Shown here: positions 32,801-47,800 of the stretch, in pieces | How the letters are laid out: each line of letters begins with the position of its first letter | Position numbering within the stretch: position 1 is the first letter of the stretch | Source: Burhinus oedicnemus | Taxonomy: Eukaryota; Chordata; Aves; Charadriiformes; Burhinidae | Length of the DNA: 64,000 nucleotides | Assembly: GCA_008921705.1 (NCBI GenBank) | Contig: VFFE01008918.1 | Location: 1,127,635-1,191,634, forward strand | Reading direction: 5' to 3' | Notes under the pieces: model-generated | What the model saw: only the letters and a program-made list of their open reading frames with translations | The model's database searches: none | What the model was told of the DNA's origin: nothing | Program-made: the position numbers and the translations under genes

Positions 32801-35800
32801 AATATTATTATTATTACTAAATAGGCTACAGATTTCTTTTAAAATAAAAATTTCTTCATTAAATTGACATTTGAAATTCACCCCATTAACTCAGAAGCTA
32901 TGGGGATGAAATCCCAGGATACCAAAGACAAACTAAGAAGCTGAGATGGACCAATTTTTTCCTAACTTGTCAGAGGAGTGGAAGAAGACACACACATTTG
33001 TTTAAAAAGCCAGGCACTGCATTTTGCAGGAAAAATGAATGAAAATAAGCTTCAAGAGCACCTGAACACACTTTTCAAGATTTGCATAGGCAAACATTTT
33101 TCAAGATGACTTCACACATCTGATATGAACATAAAACATACAGAGATTCAATTTCATGCACATGTAGAACTCACCAGGAATAAAACAAGGTCTCGCAGGA
33201 CTGCTGTCTTATTTTGTCCACTTCTGCTTTCATTGCCTTCACATTTGCCAGCATCGCGCTCAATTGTGTAGCTAGCTGCAGCCATAATTGATCTTTATTT
33301 CGCATCCTGCATCCAGGAGGCAGTTGCTCAATTGTTACTGGAGTCAGGTATTTTAGCTCTGAGGGAATTAGGTCAGGTATTCCCGTAAAAACATTTCCCA
33401 TTTCAAGTCCTGAACTCTGAAAAACATTGGTTTTGACATCTGTCCTTTCATTGTCACTGCACTTTGTTAACTCTTCTTTTGGGCAGCATTGTATAAACCA
33501 AGACAGCTCCTCAAGAACCATCACGCACTGCATGGAAAGTTGCTGCAGTCTGTCAGTCCAGCGTTGAATACTGTCTTGAGGAGGAAATGTTACATTATAT
33601 TCTCTGTCAGCAGTCAACCTAGAATCTATCTCTTGTATACAACTCAGGAGGTTCCTGGTTAAGAAGAAAGAAGGAAAAGTTACAATCACCGAGCTTTATG
33701 TTATACGTCCCTTTGAAAAGCTCAACCTTCAGACTAAGTTCATAAAGGCTCTACATAACATGAACTCAATGGAAGTAAAACTTTTTCTGGAAAAACTAAA
33801 ATTATAGTCATTTTTTAAAAAAAAAAGAGTTTTGCTTAATTATTGAATTTTTCTCTCCATTGCATATGTCTGAGTTGTCCTGAAAACAGGGCTTTGTGAG
33901 ATTTCCATGTTTTGGAAACATTTTCCATGTTTTCTTTGTGAGACATACCATGCTTTCAAACAATCCTTAAAGTCCTGGCCCAATACTCAAGTATTACTCA
34001 TTTTCTTCCATTATAAAAGCAAATTAGATTCTAACACACCTTCATTCTCTGAAGTGCTATGTAATAGTCAGCTCATAACAAATGATTAATCTGATTTTCA
34101 ATGAAAGTCAGGAATGCAGGTAAGTGTCTTAGAAGTTTTACTATTCCTGCAACTGTAAAGTTGAGGGTTTGTGTTTTGAGCTTTTGTTTGTTTTGCTCAG
34201 GGGTTTTTTGTTTTTCCAGATGTCCTAGGGTTAACATAAATTTTGCACCACTAATCTCCCGTCTAGATTTCCTTCCCTGTACAAAGGAAATACCTCCCGA
34301 CCCAACTTCAGAAAGTTTTACGGATTACAATAGTGATGAGCACAAATATGCACAGTGGAGTTTCCAGTGAAACTGATAAGTCAAGCAATGGAGTGAAAAA
34401 AGCACATCAAGTGAGCAAGACTTCCTATACACTTTTCCTTTTATAGTTTTGACACAAGATCTAGTATCTCCCACCTTTCTAGAATTTTTCTTTGTACACT
34501 GCTGAGGTTTCTTCGTATTGGCTCAAAGTGCCATCCAGATTATTTATTTTTTCCAAATCAAACCAACAACTTGAACATAGCCAAAATAAACTTAGGCCAA
34601 AACCACGAGAGATTTAACAATCTATAGGTTTAACTCTGTAGTTAACTACAGTAATTATTTCATGGTCTTCGTGTATGCCTAACTTATTTTTCCCAAATTA
34701 TTTTGATTCCAAAGTATTGGCTACAGTGACAGGATAAACAATACCTAACCCCCCATTTTTTTTTGTCATTCCTTCCCCCCCAGTTTTTATATCTAGGCTT
34801 AATTGAGGGGATGAGAGAAATGGGGAAGTAGGAGGAAGAATTTTATTTTCTTCTACCTTATTTTCCATTTTTCTTGAACTGAATTGCTTACTATCAAACT
34901 CCTTGACAACACTTAAATGCTGGAAAATGTGAAATACCTCAGTGAGATCCACTGTTCTGTCAATGCAGTAAGAGATCGTCTCTGTCTGACAAGCACCTGC
35001 ATGAGGTGTGCAGTGAATCCTTTGCATCGTTCAATGCTGCCTAGTCCAATATCCTAAAGAAAACGGACACAGAGAAAGTGGGAGGGAACAGTTAGATGAG
35101 TAAGCAGACAACAACATTCTCTGTGCCTCCATTTCATTTCACTGGGCAGGCTGAAAGGTTATGGTTTAATTGAACAAGTCTTAAAATGCAGACAAAAATT
35201 ATAGTTATTACAGTTTCCCCATCTTCATTTTTCTGCATCTTCCATATATCCTGCAAGCAAATGTGATTTTCAAGTAGCTTCTGCAACAGTCATATTAAAT
35301 TGCACTCCACTGCAGCAATTCTTATCAGGAATTTAGTTCCAATAGTAAAGCTACCTTACAAAAATGATGTTTAAAATCTAAAGAGATACCAGCCTAAATT
35401 TTTACATTCATGACCATTGCTAAAACCACTTCCACAACTCATTTTACCAGATTTACTGACAATTACTTCCACCCCTTTTATTAGAAAGGATCCCATTTTA
35501 AAATTTGAAGTAAATGTTCACAACACAGAGCAAAACTGATCTCAACTATGTTCCATTATTTATGCCGCTGCCAGCTGTGACACTTGACAAGATCATGGTG
35601 TGAAACAAAGGGTGAAGCATAGTGAGAAGAGCATCTGGAAGAGATCCCTTTTTCCTGGAATAGTGGTACTGATTTGGCAGAACTCATTTGCTCCTTCTAC
35701 TGATTTTAGACCAATTTTTACGCAAAGAAATATATCAGCACTGTTTGTGTTAGGCACAGGTTCCAGTTACGTCCAATTATAAAGCTCAACTGTTTTTTTC

Positions 35801-38800
35801 ATGAGCAACAACTAATCATGTTGTTTTTTTCCTAACATGCTTTGGTTCAGCATTTCAGAATTTTCCTTCATGCACAAAAAGTAGCAGTTTGGGATCTGTT
35901 GGGATGAAAGATATTGTACATTTAACAAATTATTAACTTAGTTCACTGAACTGGTATTGTTCAGTCATAAAACAACAGGTTTTAAAATTTTGCATTTAAT
36001 GACTGGCCCCAAAATATCGTATTTTGTATCATATTACAGAACATACCACGATCTCACATCACCTGGTTACTACTAGAAAATTTCAGTCCAAGCTGGTAAA
36101 ATAAAATGAACAGAAGTAGGATTTCCATTTTTACTTCAGTGTTTTACCTTGGCAGGTGCTAATAATGCTGTCTGAAGTCTAGAGTGGCGTGCAAGTGACC
36201 GATAAAAGTACTTCTGGCATCCATCCCAGGCAGAAGAAATCTCTGTCAGCAACCTGACAGAGCACAAAAAAAGTCTGATATTAGAAAGGTGTATAATTTC
36301 AGTACCTCAGCACACTGGAACCACCAGGTCAGCTCTTCAGCCTAACAAATGTACTTATAATTTGTTATTTTGCAAATGCATTGATCTTGTAATTCTTCAT
36401 TTTTTCCACATGTATTTTAGTCTTAAGAAAACATTTAATTTAAAAAAACAAGTCTGTGGAAACCCTAAGCAGTAGCAGCAAAATCTCTATCTTTGAATAT
36501 TATTTAACACTTAAATCATGATTTTGGTTTTTATTTTCTTCCCTCCCATGCAGCTAAATCCAGCTTGATAGGGAAGCCTTTATTTTGGCCTTAATGAAAG
36601 ATATTATAAACTAAACCCTTACATCTGAGGAGGACAATAGCCAGCGTGACTCAACAGCAAAAATCACTTCCTGCCAGAAAAACAACACAGAAACATCTGA
36701 AAGAACATCTTTCTTCTAGATAAGTTTTTCCAGAAATGCCCACTTTGAAGTCTATGTATTTTCTCCAGAAATATCCCATTATTCAATGAAGACAAAATAA
36801 TTAAGTAATCCCTGTAAATTACAACTTAGCTTTAATAAAAGCATTACAGTCTACATTCTAATATGATGCTAGCAAAGCATCCCAGGCAAAGCTGGATGGT
36901 GGAGGGCTAATTGAAATCTAATTCACAGAAACAATGTAACAGGGTAGAGTTGTCAAAAGTGTAAATTAAAAAAACCCGAACAACAAAACCCTCACTCAGT
37001 TGTACATGCCAAGACACTATGTACAGGATTTTCAAACTGAGAAGTAATGGGAGGAAGTGAAGGTAATATGTAAAATCCTAAATTAATTACAGTCCAGAAA
37101 TTCCAGTCTAAATCCACATGCAATAAATTCTATACATTATAGCTGCAATTCATACAATCTAAGGGTTAGAAATACTCTGTACATACGTGGCATCCAGTTT
37201 ATGTGTGCAATTTACTACATCTAATGCACTACGCAAGTCCAGTGGATGTAGGTAGAGTGCTTCATGGCAGTCTTTTGAACGGGACCAAGAAAGACCTTTC
37301 CGGTATGACAAACCTGGAATGACATTTGAACACACATCCTTTTATGCCCTCATTCTTTTCTATGAAAAATGTCACTCATACAGTTGGTATCAACATATAA
37401 AGTCTCCTGATGTAGTTTTTTTCCTGATGCTGTCTAATTTTGACAAGTCTTGGAATATGCTGCAAGTTTTGTAATGTACGAACAAATCACAGCTTAGCTC
37501 TCTTCAGCTGAACGTAGCTGAAAAACACAGCTGAAATAAGACAAACATATACCTGTGTGTATAAAGGAGATTGGTGAGAGAAAAACACCACCTTGAATCT
37601 GTAAGGCAGGCTACAGTCTGAGAAAGTTACAGCTATGTACTTCTAAGACTCAGTCTTAAGGCTGTTATTTTAGCTATTTTTAGAACTGGATTAAACATGC
37701 TTATTTCTCTCAAGCCAATTAAAACATTCCTTTCAAAGTATCCTGAAGGTAAGCAGGGCTTGTAAGAAATACTCATTAGCTATTTAAGTTATGTTGCCAC
37801 TTTTCCAAACCAAACGGGGAACAAGTCTTAAGAGCAACGCTTTTCACTGCTCCTGGTCCCTTAAGAAAGCTGGGTTAGGGATCATCACATCATTTTTAAG
37901 ACATTAAAAGGTTGATGAACGAGGAAGGTAAAGGTGTCTCCTGAAGTCAAACACAGAGCTCAGTAAAGAATTCAAATTACATGTGTTAATTACATCACAG
38001 TATGTCATTCCTCCAGCACAAACTTCACAGGGCAGCAACAGCAGATATTCCTTCGGCACCAGTGGGTGCAAGAAAAATGCAAAGCACAGGAAACCTCCCA
38101 CCCAGATTCACCTGTGTTTGCAGTTATCTAAACACAAAAGAACCTTAATATTCTGGGAACTATTTACTCTGTACACACATCAACTCATTTAAGTAGCATA
38201 AATGACAAACGCACAAAACTACAACTGAAGCCTCCTCCCACCTCCCAGAAAGCATGTAGGATGGTTTTGTTTTCATTTACTTTCCAAGTGTTGTGACACT
38301 TTGAGTTAGTTTGTTATCAAAATCATGTCTTCTTGGAACCTTTAACTTTGTTTCCAAGCTTCTCTTCTTTCTGCAACTATGAGGAACAGATTTTTTTTTT
38401 TTGGAGAGTGCTTCTTAGGATCACTGCAGGCCAGAAACTATGGCTTCCAAGAGAAGCATCAAAACACTAAACTCTCTTCAAAAAAGAAGAAAAAAAAATT
38501 GGCAAAGTTACATTAATTTCTACTTCTGCCTATGATGGCAGAACTCTGTCAGATGACTATTTAACAAGACTGCTTACTTCTGCTGGTTTCTAAACTGCTC
38601 AGTGACTAAGAATAGTTGATGAATAATTTAACATAACACCAAAGGAAAAGGCAACAATTAATACTTTAGGTAGGTCCTTTACCTTAAGACTAGCAAGGTG
38701 AGCAAAGCAGACTGCTGCTGAACATGGTGCCTCCAAAGATTCCCATCAATAGACCATTCAGCCTCCCTGGCTCAACCACACCTTTCCAATCTGATCTCTG

Positions 38801-41800
38801 CCAGACTGTCAATTGAGAGATGGGCTCTCGTTCGAATCAGCTAACTTAATTTCAGTTCTGGATCAGAGAATAGATACAAGATAATAAGCTTCCCTCTTGT
38901 TTCTAAAAGCTGGGCAGTGACTTCTGACTGGAGATAAAGTAGATTTCTGCTTCAGAAAAGCTACTGTTGTACATCTAATGGAATATAAGATGACTAGAAG
39001 GTATTTGAAAGGGCTAACACACCAGGTCTTATCATAGTCAACAGACAAAGAGAAAGATGGACTTAAATGCTTCTATGTATTAGTGGTTCAACGACTTCAA
39101 GAATATAGTATTATGGTGGGTTTAAGTGTATTGGAAAAACCAGTAAAATGCTTAAGAAGTTAGTAGTTTTAAACCAAGCACATTTTTAGTCAAAGCTCAC
39201 CTGTTTTAGCAAGGCTTTTAAAGAGATCTGACAACGCCCGTTGCTTTTGCATTTGAATATGCTTTGCCTCTGATTTCTGCTTCTCTTTATCTGCTGTCTG
39301 ATCGAATGTTAAATTTTGCAGTTCAACTACAGAAACAATAATACCACCTGTATAGAAGACAGCAGGGAAAGGTAAGAGATGTGAAAATTTAAGGTACACA
39401 AAGCAGCCATGGGAGGCTAAGTCCGGTAAGGGAACTATATATCTACACCTTTTCCTGATTTGTTCCATTTATGTTACAGAGGTCAATTATGGTATGGAAA
39501 TCACAAGAATACTTAACCTGTGAACTGGTCAAGATTTTCCACCAGACTTAAGAATGAATTATTTTCTGTAACTGTTGTACACATTTTCTTCATTTTTTTA
39601 GTAAGCTTAGGCAGACGACACTGAAGAGATTCTGTATGAAATGTAATGCCATCCTGACATTCTTCTGGGAGTGCCCTCTGAGAAAAAAAAAAAGACAGAC
39701 AGTCCAATTATACACATACTCAAAGCTCTCTTATTTGACCGTTAAGAGTAAATTGCTGCAAAAACAAGGGCTAAATTCTGCATTCACTTGAAACCCCAAA
39801 ATATGCCCACGTGATCCTTCAAACAGTTTAGCACCAACACTTGAGAAAAACCACAATACATGCATGTCAGGCATACATCAGTTTTGAAAACAGCCAAACA
39901 AATGGAAGATGCTATGATCTTAGGTGTTTGTCATTACTTCTTTCATAGAGGTTATCACTGCTTCAGGTCAGCTTCCTCAGCCTTCCAAGCTCAAAGGCAC
40001 ACTAACCTAAAATCACTCATGCCCTCAGGGTGTTAGATAAGAACACCATCACTTTCTTTCCACTAGACACAAGTTTAACCACACTGCTAAAGAACAACTA
40101 AACCAGAAGTAAACCCCCAGCATGTCCAAAGCTAATCCCTAGGGTTTGTTCAATGTAAGTTTGCATGCATCTTGTTTAAGGAATGAAGACAACATGAAAC
40201 TACAACAAGCGAAACCAACGACCCCATTAATTATCAGTAAGAGGCTTTCAAACAAACAAACAAACCACCAAACAACCAACAAACCAAATCCACAACCAAA
40301 CACATTAGATTTGCATCAGATTTCTGCCTCCTCACTCTACCTCCTGACTGTCACAGGACAAGAGCAAGATCAGCCACCCTCCTGGTTTGAAGAAACTAAA
40401 CAAAGCCTTGGAAGCTGAGAGTAACTGAGCATTTCCCACTCGCCTCCAAATTCTGATGAGTTACTATTGTCTCCTTACATCTTATTAATAAAAACTAATG
40501 GATGCAAATAGGAATCTATTTCAGTAAGAAAATTAGTTGACTTCCTCTCCAAGCTGGACAACTTTAATTAGAGACTCACAAAACTGTGGCACTGTGGAGT
40601 AGGATTTACCACATATCAGCTAGTCCAAGGCAAATGTTTGCAGTACACAAGCTGTCAGCCAACAGCAAACGTATGACGATGTAGTGCATTCCCCTATCAG
40701 GATTCAAGCTCAAAGTAATTTTATATTTAATCACAGCTTATACATATACAAATCGTACAGCTACATGATCATTTGCCTGGATCCTTGCTTATTAAAAAAA
40801 GAGTAATAATAATTTCAATTCCCAGTCCATATTACTGCACTACTAGGGAAGTAACAAATTGCTGCAGACAGTATGCAAGCAACTTGGGAGATGAAACGTG
40901 TAGCTGCTATCATCTCTATATTAGAGCACAGATATTGTGCCAAATCAATATAGAACGTGCTTGTCTTTCCATGCTGCATTCCCACCCATCTGCAGTGTTT
41001 CATAACACTGAACACAACTAAGACTAAAAAGCTGATTCAACAGATTAGACACTTACGTAAGATTTTTTTCTGCATAAATCAGTGAAAAGCAACATACAGA
41101 TGAGAATAGAGAAAACATCCTTCCCACACTTAGAATAAAAAATACAGTCACCTTGGCAACATCTGTTCTAGCAGACAGAATTTTTCTTAATGTGTTGGTT
41201 AGCCTCTGAACTTTGGTCTCTTTGTTCTCAGATTCTTCCTGCTTTTGCAAGCAGTCCAGCTGCTCTTCCTTACCAATTTCCACCAAGGCAGGCCGACAAG
41301 GTTCATCCAGAACAACTTCAAACTTCTTCATGAATTTAAAGAGGGTCCTAATTACCAAAGGAAAACAAAAATGTTACCGGGTTTCATAATCCTGGAAACT
41401 TCTCAGCTGCTGGAAATAAATGTTTCCACTGTGTTATGAGCACAAGAAACATTCTTGCATTCAAATTTAATATCATAGAGAAATCATCTCGATGGAAGGT
41501 TCCAAATATGGATCTTAATTCCAAGCTCTCAGTTACCTGCGTATTTTTTCAACTGATTGTTTTATAGCCCAGAAGCTGACATCATTCCACTTCGAAATTT
41601 TCACAAATTCCTATTAGGAAAACAAATAATCAATGGGATTACTTATATAAATGCAATAAAGTATTTGCATATAAAATATGACCTTTAAAGCTGATCAGCT
41701 GTGATGACCTGGCAGTCTTAAAATGCAAGACATTTTAGTAAGTGAGCAAATTATTCCATAGGCATCTTATTCTATTAATATATGTGTTTACACTAAAACT

Positions 41801-44800
41801 GCTGCATAGCCAAATGTTGTGAAATCCCAAGGGGCTTCACTACTGGGTAGAAACCTCCATGGCTAAATGGGACTGACGAAACATTGTAAGACTTCAACCA
41901 ACCCCCCCACCTCAAAAATAAAGTTTTGCCAAAGAAAACATGAAGTATAGTAGGGATTTCAGTGGCCAACAGAGCTATTATGTACAAATTCAAATATCTG
42001 CACCACTGTTTCTTTGAATAGATCAGTATGTTTTCTGAGCGAAGTTTCCTTTTACCTTAAGTTCTTTTTCTATAGGTTGACGAAGTTCAGTGATTCTGGC
42101 CTCAACACACTCTGAAAACTGCTTATAATAATTGTATAGATTCCACAGGATGCTGCACAGAATGTCTAGAAGGGACAGACAATAACAAGCTTCTTTTAAA
42201 ACAGGATATATTTCAGTAGCAAAAGGAGAAATACATGCCCTTTTTTTTGTAATCCTGAAGCTTAGCAACACCAAAAGGTGGGGTAAACCGACCAACAGTA
42301 TTCTTCATGAAAATGGGAAAAACAGCAGCATAGGCTTGTGTTCTATATATGAGCTTAGTGATCTGTTTGGAAAGCCTTGAATACCTGATAGTCAGGTTGT
42401 TGTAAGGAAGACTCAACACATGTAATGCTAACAACTTACCCTTTTCTGCTACTTGAGGCATCAACAAGACATGGCAGTGGAAAACCAGTAGTGCTTGAAG
42501 GCGTGTATGAAACTCTCCCAGTGTGGATCCTTCAATGAACGCTTGTAGTGTGCTGACCAGTGTTTTCAGATCCATTTGCTCAGTTTCTGAACATCGCACC
42601 AGAAATTTAGAAGGAAAGGGGGAGAAAAAAACCCACCAACCTCTACGTGAAAACTGTTGTCTGCTTTTTGTAAACTTCCAACTAAATATCAGGTCTCTAT
42701 TAGTAAAGGTTCAAAACAAAATAGGAAAGAGGCATTGGTGGGGAGAATTCTAATTTAGTAACAAGTAAAACCAACAAACACCACACCGGAAGAAAGGAGA
42801 GGGGACAAGAGAGGCAGCAGTAAGATAGTGACTAAGCAGCCCAGCTACACGTCCAATTTCAGAATGCATCAAGTATTTAAAGAATACTTGCTATTCTCTA
42901 TGAATGAATAGCTTCTTTGGTCATGATCAGCCATATTATAAATTAGTCACTGCCAGTTCCTTAACTTCTCAAAATCATCATGACAGAAACATATCTTAGA
43001 AGAATCTGGTAGAGAAAAGTGTCTTTAGAGCATTACCTATGGAAGAAGACATGCTGTCCACTTGGAGATGTAATAACCCAAGGATCTGAAGCTCGTCAAG
43101 TAAGTGCATTAATTAGTCATGAGATTGGAAGAACCCTGCCTCATTCCAGAGGATGCTACTTTTATCTTTACAATTTCATTAAATTTTGGTGAGGCAAGGG
43201 ATTGAGAACTATATTCTTTCCCCTATTTTACGTAACATGAACACCTGCAGAAAGATTTGCTAAGAACAGTATATACCAAAACCTACTTACTGTAAGAATT
43301 CTTTAGGCTTTATACAGAATGTTAAAAGCAGTTCAGCTGGGATATGAATTATGCTTTGTGCAGTTAAAAAAAAACAAGGTGCCTTTTCCAGCTGCAGATG
43401 GAGGCCTCCTACCCTCCAAATCTGTTTGAAATGTTTATATGTGCATGACATACAGTTACCACAGTCCTACTTTCTTTTAGATGCTTTTTACAGACATCTT
43501 TTCTTTACATGACTTACAATGTTACCCCTATGATACACACAGGTGGTTCCAGAAATAAATACCAAGCAAAGTTGACTCTATACTGAAGACCCTATACAGT
43601 CATGGAATTTTTTTTTTTTTAGGGCAAAGGGTACAAGAACTACACCTGAAAATGCATTGTCAAAGTGGACCTTAATTATGCATCCTTAGTAATTGCTGGA
43701 ACTACATCACACATTTATGTAAGGACAGCACTTACCTTCTGTCTTTGCCTCTGTCTGTTCTTGAACATACTTCTCAATCATCTGATAGATTGAGAACCAA
43801 TGCTTTGTGGATTTCTCTACATGCTGCTTCATAATATTGTCCAAACTTACTGACCAACAACTGGAAACAAGGAAGGGGAGACAAGAAAAAAATAAAGCGA
43901 AAATATTGTGGGTAGTTTAGACTCCAAAACACCACAAAATTCACTTCTCTGTTTCTACTAAACTGAAAGAAAATTGTACAGGATACAATAATCTGCACAT
44001 ATGCTTAATATACACAATCAACTCTTGACGATCACTGCTTTGCCACTATTATTAAATATGAGAGAAGAAATGCAGAAACTAGGGACTGTCAAACAAAACC
44101 AGTCAGAGCCAGGTTCAAAAGCTTCTTTTCATGAGTCTATGATTCATAAAACTTGAGGCAGACTTGTGGAATTCCTGATTATGGCATGCTGTGGATATAA
44201 AAAAATTTACATGGTCTAACAGAAGACTACACAATAACTTTTGAGGAAAATTTAATGGGGGTTGTTAAATAGACAAAACACTGCTGGCTCAGTAAACCCT
44301 AGGATGAAAACATGAGAACACTGAGAAAATATTAGGATGAAGTACTGTAGCTATCTCTCCTGCTTCTACTCCTCCTGAGACATATAAATAAGAGCCACCA
44401 TGGGCTGGACATGCTCATTCTGAGCCAGTACAGCTGCTACTTTGGGGTCCCCTCCCATATTGTTACTAGAACACACATGCACATACATACAGAAGCATGT
44501 TCCACGATTAAGGCAATTCTGCATTAGAATGTGTATCCATACTGAGGTGGAAGCTTACAGTATCTAAGAAAAAGCAGTAGGAAAGGACAGCTCTTACTTC
44601 AACTCCAATCTACGCCACTGAATAATCAGTTGTGTGACCAAATCAAGATGTTTCCGCAAGGACAAAGCTCGACTAGCATTTTCCTCCCAGTCCTGGAAAA
44701 AAAAAATATTTCCATTTACACAAAGCCAGAAATTAAGTCTTTAGATGGCAAGACTCATGCAGTTCTCTGGATTACATTCCTATACCTTAAACTTACGGCA

Positions 44801-47800
44801 TGGAGCAAGTTCACTTTCCCAAATCCTGGCAAGCAGACACAGCTTTCAGTTGTTTTTATCATGGTACCAATATAAATAAGGAAGCATAAAAGAGAAAATA
44901 GAAGTTTCCTTTAGCTTTTTCTTACCTGTGCCTTTGCAAGAAGAATTTCCAAGCCATTCAGGAACTTTGAGAGAGGACTAGAAAGTGGAAAACTCCGGAT
45001 TCTGTCCATCACAACTAAGAGCTGCAGAATAAGAAAAAAGTGTTCAACCTATAGTAGCTTATCTTCAACAGAAGCAGTCATAAAGTTAAGCTAATTTGTA
45101 TTAGCATAACCCTCCTCTGCAAGAGATAATTTTTTTTTATTATTATTTTAAACTGCTTCCTCATTTTAGTATAAGATCACTAGTAGTTCAGTGAAGGCTG
45201 GTGCAGTCAGGGAAAGGAGCACAAATGACCTAATGCAAACGAGGTCCAATTGACTCTGAGTTTCTGCGTTACTCTAAGAAATATAACCTAAGGGCCACAG
45301 AGCCCCATAAGTGGGACCAAAGATATCCATTTTAAAGCACTATGAAAGAAAGCATTTTGGAAAAAAACAGGAGCCCAAACAGCAAAAGACCTCAAGAACT
45401 TTGAGGTATGGCAGGTTGAAGATCGCTTAACACTGTAGGCAGTGAACACCACCTTAACGTTTCATAACTAAAATAGAACAGCTAATAATACCTAATACCT
45501 CTTAAAAAGAAAGAGGTATGACTTCAAAACATCTGCATAATTAATATGGACAACATTTAGGCAAGTGTATGCATGCACATGTCTCTGCATATCTATACAC
45601 ATATTTACACACAAATGCAATTCTAAAACGTTCCAGTTTTCCCCAAACATTTGTTGAGATGTCTTTACCTGCACAAGTACCGGATGCTCCGGCCATTCCT
45701 GCAGTAGCCCATTTACTTCTTTAGCAAAATTATCAAGTACAGGTTGGCACTGTCGGACTTGCTGGATATTAGGATGCTGGTAGAAGTCATATGGGCCATC
45801 CTGCTGCAGCATGAGATCTGAAGTTAATTCCTCAAAAAAGGTATTGTGAAGAAGAGTGCTAACTAGAAGTTGGCTGCCCAAAAGACTATCATTCATTTCA
45901 GCACCTAAGAAGCAAAAAAGAAAGACATCACATAAGCTATTAATTCTTTTTTCAGTTGAACAGAAAAAGTTCTTCCCCCCCCCAGTATCGCAAGCCTTAG
46001 CATGTTATATATTACAAGGATATCAAAATATGACATATATGAGCAATGAGATGAGCATACGGAAGGAAGGAAACATACTCAAATATTGCTAGCAATCTTA
46101 CCAATTAAAGGATAGAATTGTGACACCAGACATGCACCAGTCTGATAGCAGGAAATAAATGTACTGAAATAATGTTTGGCTTGATGAGAAGGCAGATTCT
46201 GTTGATACCACAGGGATCGAGCAAAGTTTAAGCACAACTGTTGATGAATCATCATTACTGTTTGCATAGAGCTCTTGGACAAAAGGGCTCTATCAACTTG
46301 CAGCTGGTCTTCTAATGCATCTTCAGTTTCCATTTTTTCTTCTAGGCTTGGCTGAGCTGTGATATCTTCAAAGTCCTGCAAATTACATGAAAACTGAAGG
46401 TCAATTATAATTTCTTCCTTTAATGTCTCCCCTCAGCACCTCCTGTTTTGCACTTTTTGGCATTGCCAACAATATGCTAGTGATTTGGAGCTGGCACTAC
46501 ATAGATACACAGCCTACCTCACAGCTCAGATGTCAGTCTGAAACAGAACACAGGTGAATAGAATAATTAAGGGCATAACCACAGTAGGCAAGAGGGCAGT
46601 ACAGTGATCCCTGAGCTGCTGCCAACTAAACCTCTTTCAGAAAAGCAGCAACAGTCATATCTGCTGGTAAACCACCTCAACGCTGTTTGGTGGCTTGAAG
46701 ATCTGAACTGTTACATCCCAACAACACACCAACACGCATAATTGTGTCATACATTTCTGTACTGCACAACATTGTTTGGAGAAGACACTTCAAAAATTGT
46801 TCAGTAATGCAGGCCAGTTAAATTCGAAAAAAATTTCACAGCTTTACTTAATCAAGGAGATTAGACTTCTTCAGAGGTCATTAAGCCTCAGCAGACCTTA
46901 CTTGCTAAATGAATCAAACTCCAGAATTTTACAACAAATAACTAATGATATTGTCATTCAGTAACTTGGAATGATTCAGCTGAACCACAGTACAGTTCAA
47001 GTCCAGAAGTTAATTCCAAAAAAACTTTCCAAAAGCAGAAAGGAAAATAAACTAAAAGCACAGTACTTAATACCCTTCTATCAAAATCTGCTGTACATTT
47101 TTCTTTTGGGTGAAAGAAAACCTGCTCCATTCCTCAACTTATTTTACTTATAGCACATCTTTTCAGTAGCTATTTCAGGCATAATTTTTGTCAATTACAG
47201 TTGCTACCTTTTCATGAAGGGGAAATCTCCTCCTAAATTCTTCTTCTTCCTCCTCTTCCTCGCTCCGTCCTTTCCCATGACTTTTACTCCTGTATCTGTA
47301 CAGACTGCGTTCCATTGCCTCCTGCTCTTGGGCACGGCGTTCCTGTTCATCCCATTCATTTATAATTGCCTAAGGAAACACAAAGCAGCATGCTTTTACA
47401 GAAAATCACCTCATATTTCATCAAAGGGGCAGCATCTATCTTGTTTGGCTCTTTCCTCCTCTACAGTCTACAACAGCATAAATCAAAGTCATGTAACTTG
47501 AAGGAAGATTTGTAAATTGCCCTCTCAACAAACCCACGAGGAAAAAGCACAGAATGCAACAGAGCACTTGGCCAAGTTCTAGTCTCCTTTCTTAACTAAT
47601 TTTTTAATTAAACTCTCTACAAAGTTTGTTTTTTTTGTTTTTTTTTTTTTTTGTGTGGGTTTGGGTTTTGTTGTTTTTTTCTAATAAATAAAATCTTCTG
47701 TAACCATCACAGGCTATGATTTTACACCTTCATAAGCCTAAACAAGTTAATCCAATATTTTACATTACCCTAAAATGATCTTTTATCAATTCAATGGGAC

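Noticed and set aside
43774..43998. Frame reading through the MDN1 exon 19 region
   Set aside because: Wrong frame. The phase-consistent frame of 43736-43860 reads [13 protein letters not shown] and continues both neighbours.
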